NCBI GenBank assembly: GCA_017163975.1
Contig: JAFFSR010000347.1
Span: 6,500,001-6,564,000, forward strand
From: Anastatus disparis
Taxonomy: Eukaryota > Arthropoda > Insecta > Hymenoptera > Eupelmidae
Direction of reading: 5' to 3'
DNA length: 64,000 nt
Positions within the stretch are counted from its first letter, which is position 1. Each line of letters opens with the position of its first letter. The notes below the pieces were generated by a model. The model was not told the DNA's origin. It saw only the letters and a list, made by a program, of their open reading frames with translations, and made no database searches. The position numbers and the translations under genes were made by a program. Below are positions 1 through 11,060 of this stretch, in pieces.

Positions 1-901
1 TCATTATGGATAGTCCCAAAGAAACCAGATTCCCAAGGGAACAAACGCTATAGACTAGTAATTGATTATCGGAAATTAAACGAGAAGACCATTCCAGATG
101 CATATCCACTCCCTAATATTAATGAAATATTAGAACAATTGGGCGGAGCAAAATACTTCTCAGTTTTCGATCTAGCTAACGGTTTTCACCAGGTCGAAGT
201 TTGTCCGGAAGACCGAAAGAAGACGGCTTTTACTACTCCCTACGGCCATTATGAATTCACAGTTATGCCGTTCGGCCTTTCTAACGCACCTCCGACCTTC
301 CAAAGGCTCCTAGATCAAGTAATGCTGGGAATGCAAGGCACAGAAATTTTTGTTTACCTAGATGACATAATAGTTTATGCTAAAGACCTAAACGAACACA
401 AACAAAAGATATTAAAAGTTTTCAATCGATTGTCAGACGCAGGATTAAGACTACAAATCGACAAATGCGAATTCCTAAAACCAGAAGTGGCTTATTTGGG
501 TCACAAGATCGGCAGTTATGGAATAAAACCAGACCCAGGGAAGATAAACGCAGTTAAGAATTTTCCCAAACCCAAATCTACCACTAATGTTCGACAATTC
601 TTGGGCTTAGCAGGGTATTACAGAAGATTTATTAAAGACTTTGCATTTAAGTCAAAAGCACTAAATACGTTGTTAAAAAAGGAAACAAATTCGAATGGAC
701 AGAGGAGCAACAGAAAAGTTTTGATACACTTAAACGAGCCTTATGTAAAGCTCCCATCTTAATAAATGCAGATTTCAACGAACCTTTTATTTTAACAGTA
801 GACGCCTCAGATTATGCATTAGGCGCTGTCCTTAGTCAGGGCAGTCCAGGACAAGACCGCCCTGTGGCCTATATGTCACGATCTCTTAATAAAAGTGAGA
901 A
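1..901 (+). pseudogene. pol: pol: reverse transcriptase and start of RNase H, two frameshifts
   Basis: Frame 1 is open from the first base to about 681 and carries the RT palm: YRLVIDYRKLN near base 50, the SVFDLANGFHQVE motif-A aspartate near 165, MPFGLSNAPPTFQ near 265, and the YLDDIIVY catalytic pair near 355. The thumb motif FLGLAGYYRRFIKDF is at about 600. At about 682 a base appears to be missing and the sense continues in frame 3 with the RNase H motif ILTVDASDYALGAVL (about 790). A second shift near 901 moves it to frame 2. There is no genuine start codon here because the N-terminus of the polyprotein lies upstream of the window. Confidence 0.9.
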
Positions 902-3900
902 AATTATTCTACAACCGAGAAAGAATGTCTTGCAGTAATATCTGCAATACTGTATTTTAAACACTACCTTTACGGTCGACATTTCACTGTATATGGCGAC
1001 CACGAACCCCTGACCTGGATAGAAAGCATAAAGGACCCTATGAGTAGGCTTAATCGCTGGAGAGCCAGACTGAGAGGTTACGAATATACATTTATATATA
1101 AGCCAGGCCGTCTAAACACCAATGCTGACGCACTTTCTAGAAACCCTGTGGATGTTAAAGTGAACGAGGATTCATCAGATAACGAATCCATAACTGATAA
1201 AGAATCAATCCCAGACCCACTAAAAATTATGGCCTTTCCACTCAAGGCAGGAGAACCTAAACCAACTAAAGCATCACTGGCCAGACAGGCAGCAACAACC
1301 ACCAAGGTAAATACTTCAGACCAAGGAAACCCAAAACCTACCCGAGGACGTAAGAAAGGAGGTAAAAATGCACCATTGTTACCACCTCTTGGATGCACTA
1401 GTAATCAGGCCGATTTAGAAGGAAGCACTATAGCAAAAAGGGTTCGCTTTAGAAAACAGAACGAACCCGTTATTAATGCTCCAACGTCCGCCTCAATAGA
1501 TACAGAAGAATCTAACACTATTCCTAGCCTTAGACAAGAAAGTGAGAACACAGAACTTGAATCCCGAGTCGTATCAGAGGAAGAAATAATACCTATACCC
1601 TTGAAGGATCGATCAATTATGCCTTCTCTTTTAACCAAAGAGGCTGAACCTTCTGATACAGAAACAGAATCAGAAATGGATCAAGGAAGTAAACCCTCGG
1701 AATTACCATTACAGCAAGATAACGTGGATGAGCACAGACCGGCCGAACCCACGGCCTCAAATTATCTTCCTACGAAAACAGTAATATGTCAAAAACGTCA
1801 ATCTATAGATTCATCTTCCTCATCGGAAGATGAAATGCCTAACCCTCGCTTTCAATCTACTATGAGGAAATCCTTAGCAACTGAAGAAGAACAGGAAAGT
1901 TATAAAGATCTAACGAAAGAACTAGAAGCAACCAAATTTACACCGGAAGAAACTAAACAATTTCTGGAAGAATTTGACGGTGGATCCTATTTCTCCATGA
2001 ATACTTACCTTCGTAATCCCGACGAAGAACCCGAGGGGGAAGGAGAGATGGAAATTGAACAATGTAGTGACTCTAGTGATGATGGCACCATAGATTGGGA
2101 GGGCGGACAAGGAAGAGTATTTCCTGAAACAAGAGAAACAAAATCTTTACCAAATTCACCAAGTAATAAAAACCAAAAGGAGGAGAGAGAGATAGACACA
2201 GCAGCCTGGGTGAGGGACCAAATAAGGGAAAATGCAACTCCATTCCCAGCATATAAAGAACCTGCAGCTCTAACACATAAGTCACCAATCCGAGGTCCCA
2301 TAGGACGCTCTACTCCGTTCACCTCACGACTCCACCAGCCGTCAGAACTGTGTCATTTATCAACTATAAACCAAAGCGACGACGACGAAGTAAACGAAAG
2401 TAACAAAAATGTCAATCAATTACCAACTCCTGCGAGAAAATCTGAACCTCTTCCCAAACGTCTCGATATCAATACTCAACCTACCGAAATGTGTGGAAAC
2501 TCTAAGACGAACACATCTTTAAAGCCACAATCTAAAGATAACAAAGTACGTTCAACACCCTTCGCAACACATTTTAAGCCCTTAACAGATTGGAGTAAAC
2601 TATCTGTAATACATGAACCTAATCAAGAGGAATCAGGACTTGAACCTGATATAATGACTACGATAACTCCAGAAGTTTCTGAACCTGCAGAACCTATACC
2701 AAGACAACCCACGAGTAACAATCTTGATACCCAGGAAGAGAATTGCTCAATTGAAATACCAGAATCCTTAACTGACAAAGAAAGAAACGATATTCATGCA
2801 CCAAGCATCTACAACGAGAAAGAGTCTAACGAAATATTACAACCTCATTTCAACAAAAATAAGAAAATAAGAGTCCTTACTACCAGAGAATGCCTGACAT
2901 TCACGAAGGACAACCTAGTTCATTTTGTATCAGCAGACATGCAGATGATAGCTGAAAACAATCAACTTTTATACGACATTCAGGCAATAAACAAAGATCA
3001 TTTAGCGAATTTACAACCTACCGTTGGAGAAGCAATGGTCACTAAGTTTCGGAAACGGTACATATTCAGCTTAGTAGTCACGGAAAGTTATAAAGATAAA
3101 ATAAAACCATCTAATATAAAAAAATGTTTTGAAGCATTAAGGGAATTCCTAGTAGAAAAACAAGTGAAGTCTTTCAGAATAGCAAAAAGGGGCGAAATCA
3201 CTGATAAACTCCCGCAGAACGAACTTCTCTTACTTCTAATAAAATACCTGCAACATTTAGATATTACAATGGAAGTATGCATGGGCATTTGTAAAGTTCC
3301 ACCACCAGAAGCAATAGAAAACATCTTAATTAAAAGTCATACCAGTCTATTTGGCGGTCACAGAGGCATGGGAAAAACTTACCGAAGAATAAGAGAACGT
3401 TATTATTGGAAGGGAATGAAAAAAGAAATAGAAGAATTTGTGAGGAAATGCGACGTTTGTCAAGAACAAAAGTTAACTCGAATCCGAACTAGAGAGCCGA
3501 TGATCATAACAGATACACCCTCTGAACCTTTTTATAAGATAGCCATAGACACAGTAGGACCATTACCTATTACTACTTCCGGTAACAAACACATATTAAC
3601 CATTCAATGCGTTTTTACAAAATATTGCATAGCCGTCCCTATACCGAATCTGACAGCTATAACTATAGCTGATACTTTGGCTAGACACTTCATCGCCCAA
3701 TTCGGAGTACCAAGAATAATATTGTCGGATAATCATAGGAGTTTTAAGAGCCAATTACTACAAGAATTGTCAAAGATTTTTGAGATCGAACTTAAAAATA
3801 CTACAAGTTTCCACCCTGCTTCCAATGGCTCTTTAGAACGTAGTCATGCTATGCTTGCTGATTATCTACGTACACGAGGATCTGGCAAACAAGATTGGGA

Positions 3901-4342
3901 TAAAATAATCCCTTTTGCCATGTTCGAATACAACACCTCAGTCCATTCATCCATCGGTTGCACTCCATTTGAGCTGATATTTGGAAAAATCGCACGAACC
4001 CCAAATGTATTACTCGACGAATTCAACATAGAAACCTACAATGATTACCTATGCGAACTTATTAGATGTTTAAGGGATTTAAGAGAAACAGCTAGAGATG
4101 ATCTCATACAATCAAAATATAAAAGTAAACAACAGTACGATAAAAAGGCACGACCCCAAAACCTAGAAGTAGGAATGGAAGTATTTGTTCTAAGAGAACC
4201 TCGAAAAGGGAAATTAGACAGATTTTATAATGGAAGATTCATAGTGAGAGAAATCTATAAATCCAATAATGTCCTCATCGAATCCACTAATGGAAAACGA
4301 TTAATCAAACATATGGATAAAGTCAAAAGGGCTTACGGATAA
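902..4342 (+). CDS. pol: pol continuation: RNase H C-terminus, long disordered linker, integrase
   Basis: The frame-2 reading frame is uninterrupted for about 1,145 codons. Roughly codons 1-85 complete RNase H, ending in the usual NTNADALSRNP signature near 1120-1146. Roughly the next 570 codons (about 1150-2860) are low-complexity and rich in Ser, Glu, Asp, Pro, Asn and Thr, with no domain I recognise. Integrase follows: an HHCC zinc-binding module near 3340-3465 ending RKCDVCQ, and a core with the first Asp in AIDTVGPLP (3545), the second in ILSDNHRSF (3725) and Glu in HPASNGSLERSH (3815). A basic C-terminal domain ends at the stop at 4340. The catalytic triad looks intact. The linker is far longer than the usual gypsy spacer. 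Confidence 0.88.
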   Translation, partial: NYSTTEKECLAVISAILYFKHYLYGRHFTVYGDHEPLTWIESIKDPMSRLNRWRARLRGYEYTFIYKPGRLNTNADALSRNPVDVKVNEDSSDNESITDKESIPDPLKIMAFPLKAGEPKPTKASLARQAATTTKVNTSDQGNPKPTRGRKKGGKNAPLLPPLGCTSNQADLEGSTIAKRVRFRKQNEPVINAPTSASIDTEESNTIPSLRQESENTELESRVVSEEEIIPIPLKDRSIMPSLLTKEAEPSDTETESEMDQGSKPSELPLQQDNVDEHRPAEPTASNYLPTKTVICQKRQSIDSSSSSEDEMPNPRFQSTMRKSLATEEEQESYKDLTKELEATKFTPEETKQFLEEFDGGSYFSMNTYLRNPDEEPEGEGEMEIEQCSDSSDDGTIDWEGGQGRVFPETRETKSLPNSPSNKNQKEEREIDTAAWVRDQIRENATPFPAYKEPAALTHKSPIRGPIGRSTPFTSRLHQPSELCHLSTINQSDDDEVNESNKNVNQLPTPARKSEPLPKRLDINTQPTEMCGNSKTNTSLKPQSKDNKVRSTPFATHFKPLTDWSKLSVIHEPNQEESGLEPDIMTTITPEVSEPAEPIPRQPTSNNLDTQEENCSIEIPESLTDKERNDIHAPSIYNEKESNEILQPHFNKNKKIRVLTTRECLTFTKDNLVHFVSADMQMIAENNQLLYDIQAINKDHLANLQPTVGEAMVTKFRKRYIFSLVVTESYKDKIKPSNIKKCFEALREFLVEKQVKSFRIAKRGEITDKLPQNELLLLLIKYLQHLDITMEVCMGICKVPPPEAIENILIKSHTSLFGGHRGMGKTYRRIRERYYWKGMKKEIEEFVRKCDVCQEQKLTRIRTREPMIITDTPSEPFYKIAIDTVGPLPITTSGNKHILTIQCVFTKYCIAVPIPNLTAITIADTLARHFIAQFGVPRIILSDNHRSFKSQLLQELSKIFEIELKNTTSFHPASNGSLERSHAMLADYLRTRGSGKQDWDKIIPFAMFEYNTSVHSSIGCTPFELIFGKIARTPNVLLDEFNIETYNDYLCELIRCLRDLRETARDDLIQSKYKSKQQYDKKARPQNLEVGMEVFVLREPRKGKLDRFYNGRFIVREIYKSNNVLIESTNGKRLIKHMDKVKRAYG

Positions 4343-4446
4343 TTACAAAAAAAAAAATAATTTTTTTTGTAAAATTACATTAATTACGTTTGAAATTTTT
4401 TTTTATATGTTACAGGAAATAAAACAAGCTCAAGATAACGAATAAA
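4343..4446. other. pol-env spacer with A/T-tract hairpin
   Basis: This short spacer between pol and env is almost pure A/T. The part at 4344-4380 can fold (AATTAC then A-run, T-run, GTAAAATTAC). It would be intronic or leader sequence if env is made from a spliced RNA, as in known errantiviruses; no splice site is proven here. Confidence 0.4.
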
Positions 4447-5294
4447 ATGGCTATAAGCTACTTAACCAACATCCTTATAGTATGGACCACAATCACGTCG
4501 GTAGCAAATTCTAGAGAACCAATTTATCGCATCACACCCTTACAGAAAAATCCAGGAATCTTCTATGAGGCTCAAGGCGAAATAAAACTCATACGCAGCC
4601 ACTGCCGAATAACCATAATTTTGGACTTGCAAAACTTAAGGGACCCAATTCCTTGGAAGAAGACCCAACTACAGAAAACTTACAACGACTGCTTAAAGGT
4701 ATTCGAAAATAAATGTGACGAATATATTCCCATTAATTACTATCAAAAGAAACTCGACGATCTTCAATCGCGATTCGACGAACTTACTAACATCCTTGTT
4801 CCCACCACCCCGACCACCATAGGAAATAATTTATCTCCCACGCTAGCAAAGAGAGGAGCTCCTATAGAATTCATAGGATGGGCAAGCAAAAAACTGTTCG
4901 GTACCATGGACGCGGAAGACAGAGAACAAATCAATCAACAAATAAATACTCTATACCAGAGTCAAGAGTCACTTTCTAACCTAGCAGCAAATCAAACACA
5001 CATAATTAGTTCGGACCTAAATCACATTCATCAAACCCTTAACAACTACAAAGAAGAACTTAACAAATTGCATAATGGTGTGTTAAATATACTCAACACT
5101 GCCTCTACGGTACAATCAGTAGAAAATAAAAGCCTCGCAGCTCAGTCCATGATAATTTGGTCAGCACAATTCGCACAATCGTTAGATTCCCATTTAGACT
5201 CTCTTAAAACCTTACTTAACACTATCGAAAGCACCAAACATGGACATCTACACCCCTTAATTTTGAGTCAAAATCAATTTCAAACCTTACTTAC
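4447..5294 (+). pseudogene. env: env (baculovirus F-like fusion glycoprotein), 3'-truncated
   Basis: The frame starts at ATG 4447 with a hydrophobic signal-like N-terminus of about 22 residues. A basic LAKR cleavage-type site near codon 139 is followed by a segment with WASKKLFGTMDAEDREQ, resembling the fusion-peptide region shared by errantiviral Env and baculovirus F proteins. Helical, Asn/Gln-rich heptad-like sequence follows. Env-like sequence ends near codon 281 (about 5290); the frame then runs antisense through an unrelated exon to a stop at 5364. The transmembrane anchor and cytoplasmic tail found in intact family members are absent, so no membrane-anchored product is expected. The family role is membrane fusion; this copy is broken. 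Confidence 0.78.
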
Positions 5295-5678
5295 CGTCTT
5301 CTCACCGTCCACACCACTAAGGTATAATACCTTCACCCCAGAAACACCTTCACCCACACACTGAACGCCTTGACTCACTAATTCTCGGAAACCCACGCCG
5401 CACTGCACCCCAACATGATTACTAATGTTTTCCTTCTGTCCACCCACACTCTTACTCATCAACTCCACTTGCACTCCCACACTTATCATCTCCGGCCGAA
5501 CTGCCTCCTCAACCCTAGAGACACTAGGTTGATTGGCATAAAACCTTAGGGCATCAAGGAGCCCGTTTACAACCGTCCGATTTTGACCGCTAGCAGAGGC
5601 ACTAGGTTGATTGGCATACACCTTTATGACATCAAGGAGGCTGTTCACAACCTCCCGAACTTGACCATTAGCAGACAT
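5295..5678 (-). CDS. Candidate coding exon with two 25-residue repeats and a perfect splice donor
   Basis: From ATG 5678 the minus strand is open for 128 codons to ACG at 5295, followed immediately by the consensus donor GTAAGT (5294-5289); read without splicing it stops five codons later. Residues 1-50 hold two tandem copies of a 25-residue unit ending YANQPS, built on a 75-bp DNA repeat (about 5521-5670). The C-terminal half is Gly/Val-rich with three GVQ motifs. A possible acceptor, TTTTATAG, lies just upstream at about 5690. The exon is richer in G+C than its surroundings. The downstream exon would have to lie across the antisense env or beyond it. I recognise no family; it may be a host or viral exon interrupted by the retroelement. 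Confidence 0.45.
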
Positions 5679-5699
5679 AATGAAGAACAACCTATAAAA

Positions 5700-8600
5700 T
5701 CAAAATCGTCCTTTTTTTTTTATTCTAAAAACAAACAATCTTGACTTAATAACATCATCAAGTCCCTATGATAACAACCAAATGAAGTTACACACGAATT
5801 TTGCTAATGTATTCGATTTTTAAAATATATTTTAAGAAACCCCATTATGGTAACTACACTGTTAAAAACGTATTATTAAAATTTAGATGAAAGTGAGGGA
5901 AGATCATTTCATAAACTTCTATTAAATAATATTCGGTAATAATTTTTCCCTTCAACAAAAAAATCCATGCGCGCAAGCGCACCCTATATCTAATCAATGT
6001 ATATAAATTTTAATGATTGACTGTTAATATAGTGTTATTATTTTCTGTTCATTATTAAATAATAGTAATTTCATATTTACTAATAGTAAAGAAATTGATG
6101 TTATATACTAATGTATCAGAGCAGTTTACGCAGCATCAGTGAACTTATAGACACGGAATCTTCGAGAAAAATAAATCTCATTTAAAATATATATTATCAC
6201 ATTTCTTAAATCTTTCAAAATTTAAATAACATAAACTATTCTGTTTTTCAATACAATGTAATGTAGCTTATAAAAACGACTTTTCCAATTTTATCATCAC
6301 TTCAAATTTCACATTTTTAAGGAGACATAAAACGGACATTATACCTACACATAAATATTGACTATCTCCACGTTTTAGTGCAAAATTTCAGGAAAAGAAA
6401 TGCATTAGATGGTATAATTTTTAAAATAGTTCAAATCAATTCTTAACGATATGTATATCGTTCCTATTTTTAAAATGCAAATACAAATAAAAATTCTAAA
6501 TTTTATTTTCTTAATTATAGTAATTATATCATTCTTCCAAACAAAAGATTTTTAATTTTATTTTACAGATAAACTGTTTACTCTAAGCGTGATTCAATTG
6601 AATTTTTAAATTAAATAAACAAACTTTTAAAATTAGTACATTTTAGGCAAATATTATACTATATTTTTGAAAAAAAAAAATTTTTTTTTTTAGCTGTCAA
6701 TCTAGAAATAATTTATATACTAAATTATACTATCGAAATTTAATTTCTTATCGTTTTTTTTTTATTATTTATCTAAAAATATTCCGAAATATTTAAAATC
6801 TTATTTACCAAATTACTTGCCAGGCTCATATTAGATAAATATTTTATGATATTGATATAAGCTAAAAAGTTCATGACATCTGTATTTTCTAAATTTATTC
6901 CTTTTTAAAAGAGAGAGAATTCAGAAGTAAGTGGCATTAAATTGTTACCAAATTCCAATTTGAAATATACAATAACAAATGAATATAGAGCGGTACTTCG
7001 CACTCCCGACAACTTTACACAAAAGGAATTTTTGTGAGCGGAAGTAAGCGATGGTTATACTAATAATTATAGTAAATCAAATCTCGTTTTTCGATAATCA
7101 TATAATTCAATTCAACGCACCAATCACGTTCTTGGTATAAAATGTTTCACAACATCCGGACATCGTTTTTTTTTTAAGAGGATATTAATTAATATTAAAT
7201 TTATAATAATAAATTAAAGTCTTGATAAATTTCAGTTCTATATATATCATAATCAATATATTGAATTTAATACAAATGACTTAAGTAATTATTAAGTTAA
7301 TAACATTTTTTATTTGTGTCGAATATTAATACATTTTCGATTATAATACTGAATTTTAATAATCATATTATTAATTTCAATAACCATTATCTTAATCTTA
7401 AAATTTCCTGAATTAATTTAAATAATTTTTCATTAATTTCAACAATTTTTTTGTTAAATAAGTTTAAGTGACATTATTCTTGAATTTAAGATACGTTTTA
7501 TCTTAAATGCGTACTAAATTTAAGAATATCTTTAACAGTGAATATAAAAAAAAAAAAAAAAATTTTTTTTCCCTCCCTCTTTCAAACAAAAGATTTAAAC
7601 CTTATTTTCTTTCAAAATTCTCCTACTGTCGTTATATGTGACAATGCTAAGACGCGCGGACAGCGTAACTTAGCACGAGCGCACGTAACACAGCACAGAA
7701 CATAACAAATATATTTGCCTTGCTTATGTCCCTTTCTTAGACAGAACGATATATATATATATATAACCTAACATGTGTAAATCAAACTTAAAACCAACTA
7801 TTAACGAACCAAACGTGGTTATTAATTGTAGAACAAACATGGAATTCAATCCTTTTTTTTTATATAACCAATAAAAGTACCTATTGCAACATATTATTGT
7901 TTCAAGGTATTTCTATCGAGATGAGAGAAAGCGCTGTATTTGTGCAAGTGAGATAGAAATTTGAGATTTGTACGAGTAAAACGAGACAACGGTATAGCAT
8001 TCGATAATACACATTAAATGTCACATTGCTTTGAACTCTCGGTTATGATTGAAATTAATGATTATTAAATTATATCTCTAATCCATGAATCTATGTATTA
8101 TTAGGTTGTCAATTTTTTTTGTAGCAAAATTGTTAAAATATTTTAAAGTATTATTCTACAACTAATAAATATAAATAAATATTTAAATATGTTCCCTTCT
8201 CACAGTTAAAGATAACATTAAATTTAATATAAAATATGAAACCGGCTCCCAAACATTTTATTAAAACTAATAATTTTATTGAAATTTTTAATATAAAATT
8301 GAATAAAAATTAAACAAAATTGAAATTTCAATAATAGTATCAGAAGTGAGTTTCATAAATTTTTTTTTCAGTGTATATAAAATAATTCTTGAGGTTTATT
8401 AATTAACCTTAATTTTACTAACTTTTATTAGTGCTTTCAACAGTTATATAAATTAAATACAAGATTTTTAAATTTTATAAAGTTCGCACTTTTCTCACGA
8501 ACCCAACCATGCATTTTTCTTTTTTTTCCAATTGAGAAATCCGATTTTTTATTATAAACAAACTATTAAGAAAAATTATATTGCTCACCTCTGCAAACTT

Positions 8601-10000
8601 ATAAAAAAGAAAAACCCAAACTACAACGCCACAAAGAAAAAAATATTTTTTTTAAATCACAAATACAGTTATTCTGTTCATTCACAATACAGTTCAATTA
8701 AAGTTGACTGTAAACACTGTACATTCACTAATCATAACTAAAATACGCTTTTCTTCTCTCTACGAAATATCTATTCACAAATAATTAGTCCTTATAAATA
8801 AACCAAGAATAATTTTTTATGGAATGCAACAATCAACAGGTGCTCGCGATTATACATACAACCACACTGCATAATTAATTTTAATAACGAACGTCAACAT
8901 AATGAGCGCAGCACTTGACGGACAGCTTCATAACGAGCGCCACTTAGAAGTTACATCGGGCAACGAACATAATTTTTCCCCACGCGCACTACTACACCCG
9001 CGCGTAGTAACACTAGAGGCCTATTCTACTACAGATAAGACGGCGTACGACGCTTGAATCAAGTCACCGATGACGACGTTATGACGTAACACGTACACAT
9101 ATCGCGAGCTGCATACATATTATTGTATCATGTATTGTTGTACTACACATATATATGAATATTGTACTAAATATGCAATGTGCGTATATGTATGTATAGA
9201 TTGTCTCCGGAATTTTTCATTTATAACAAACTACAAGACAATATATAGTAAATAACGATATTATAGCAACCTATGAGTTAAACTATAAACCCACATTCTA
9301 CTTTAAATATTACATTGAAAAAGAAAATTTTTTTTTCTCGATATTTAACAATGAAAGCTCATCAGAAGCCAAAAATACCAAAATTTTTTTCCACGTTTTT
9401 AAACTCTGATTTTTTTTTGAACAAGCATTATAATTCAAAATCCCTTCGAATATAATTATATACATAAGGAAACATCAATTAAAATTTTAGCCATAAGTGC
9501 TACTTTTATAAATATGTTTTAATTAAAAACTTATTTTAAATTAATAAAAGGAACACTGTAAACAGTAATCAATATATAAGAAATTTACAATCATGGTGTT
9601 CAAGCGATATATCAATGAAATTACTCTTAAAAATCATTTCACAAAACAGTACGAGGAAAACGAAGGGATTCCAGAGACGGACCCATATATATATGTATAT
9701 ATGTATATATATAAAACCTCACCTCACAAATTTCCTTCTTGAAATTTTATTAACTTTTATTAATAAACCATTAAGTTTTGCTTATGTCACTCCGCCTAGG
9801 ATCACAGCTTCTATCGGCCAATTCCTACGGCTGCCCCACCTAAATTTCAATTTTTTTTTTCTTCTCTTCCTTTTCTCTTCCTCCATTTATTATTAATTAT
9901 TTTAATTTTTAATGTTTCTGGTAGGCAAGATAACGAAAAGAGACTTCTTATAAAAAAAAAAAAAAAACAACAAAATTTTTCTTTTTATCTCTATTTTTAT
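5700..10000. other. Long AT-rich stretch without recognisable genes
   Basis: I find no supported coding region. The only ORFs (8532-8741, 9615-9896) are short and of A/T-tract composition. Two islands of higher G+C stand out: about 7630-7740, with repeated CG-rich pieces (GACGCGCGGACAGCG), and about 8890-9110 (CACGCGCACTACTACACCCGCGCGTAGTAACAC). Either could be an LTR or promoter relic, but I see no matching second copy in the window. Several A- and T-runs of 8-15 bases and a short (AT)n at 7750-7764 are present. Confidence 0.5.
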
Positions 10001-10022
10001 TTATAAATATATACATAATAAC

Positions 10023-10560
10023 TTACAATGCTAAAACATACAACCTCACAAACCCCGCATATACTACCATCACATCTCGCGTAATTTCAATCCTTAATAA
10101 CACTCCACTAACCACTAATTCTAACACCTCATAAAAAAACATACAATCCAAATTAAAGTCACTATCACCAAGATAAAAAACATCACTCGCCGACCGATTC
10201 ATTCTTCTAAAAATACGAGTAATGGCCCAAAACCCAAACTGAAACAAACAAATTTTATTATTTTTTTTTCTCCTTTTCCTACGACTAGTATCATAAAAAA
10301 AACGAAAAAGAACTTACATCCACATTTCTCAAACAATAGTACGGAGGTGGCGGAACGAAGTCCTGATAGTCCAGGGGCAAGAAAAGAGACTCCTGCAGAG
10401 CCTCGTTCCTGCACCTCAGATAGCGCCTCAGCAGCCTCAGATCACGCCACCGATAAAACTAGAAGAAAATTTTTTATATATATATAACTTACCATCCCTT
10501 AAACCCAAATAAAAACAAAAAAAGAGGGAGATATTACAATCCTACCTGTGCATAAACCAT
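10023..10560 (-). CDS. Compact three-exon gene, 123-residue protein of unknown function
   Basis: Exon 1 begins at ATG 10560 and ends in CAG at 10546 before donor GTAGG. Exon 2 (10458-10318, 47 codons) follows acceptor TTTTCTTCTAG and ends in GAT before donor GTAAGT. Exon 3 (10238-10023, 71 codons plus TAA) follows acceptor TGTTTGTTTCAG. All junctions are phase 0 and every exon is open in the joined frame. A TATA box lies 76-83 bases upstream of the ATG. Exon 2 is basic (WRDLRLLRRYLRCR) with a proline-rich PPPPYY tail and is much richer in G+C than the introns. Exon 3 is hydrophobic and ends in VRLYVLAL. Introns are 87 and 79 bases, both A/T-rich. I recognise no domain. The compact architecture suits a host gene or an endogenised DNA-virus gene. 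Confidence 0.55.
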
Positions 10561-10635
10561 GACCCTTTTTCTCTTAATTAACTTTCTATGATTCCAGCAG
10601 CACAATTCACTCTGGACGACAGATTGTTACTGCTG

Positions 10636-10643
10636 CTTATATA
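10636..10643 (-). promoter_or_regulatory. TATA box of the three-exon gene
   Basis: On the minus strand TATATAAG is followed after about 30 bases by a stretch suited to transcription start, leaving a leader of roughly 45-50 bases before ATG 10560. The position relative to the predicted start codon is the main support; there is no independent evidence of transcription. Confidence 0.45.
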
Positions 10644-11060
10644 CAAAAAAAAATTCATTGATTTAAAACAGCCACCCCCCTTTCCTCTCCGGTTTAGATT
10701 TCACTTAAGATACACACTAAACCATAGCTGCTATATCAGCGAATTCCTCGCCTTATAACGACGAAATCGCCTAACTAACAATTTGAAAAAAAATTTTTAT
10801 GACTATACTATGATCGAACACTTCAGTGCAAACGCAACCTTAACCACGATAACAATAATTCCCCTAATACCGACTAATTTTCTTACGGCATAATCTATTA
10901 CCAATAATAACTAATAATTAACAATCCCCTTTTCTATTAATTATCTCAATAATATTTACTGCTAAACTTCACTCTGAATCAAAATTTTCATACTAGTTGT
11001 GTTGTGCATTAGTGTTGTATACAAAAAAAAAAAAAAAAAAAAAGAGAAGAAGAAAGGAAA

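Larger units (their letters stand above)
1..5294 (+). mobile_element. Ty3/gypsy (errantivirus-like) LTR retrotransposon, 3' two-thirds, decayed
   Basis: The order RT, RNase H, integrase, env on one strand identifies a Ty3/gypsy-type element with a third ORF, as in insect errantiviruses. The window opens inside the RT palm domain, so gag, protease and the 5' LTR lie outside or are lost. No 3' LTR or convincing polypurine tract follows env; similarity to env stops near 5290, where an antisense exon begins, so the 3' end has been removed. Two frameshifts (near 682 and 901) make the copy non-autonomous, although the 3.3-kb reading frame after them is still open. Confidence 0.9.

Noticed and set aside
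8880..9110. Possible LTR with CG-rich content
   Set aside because: No second copy in the window and no defined ends or target duplication.
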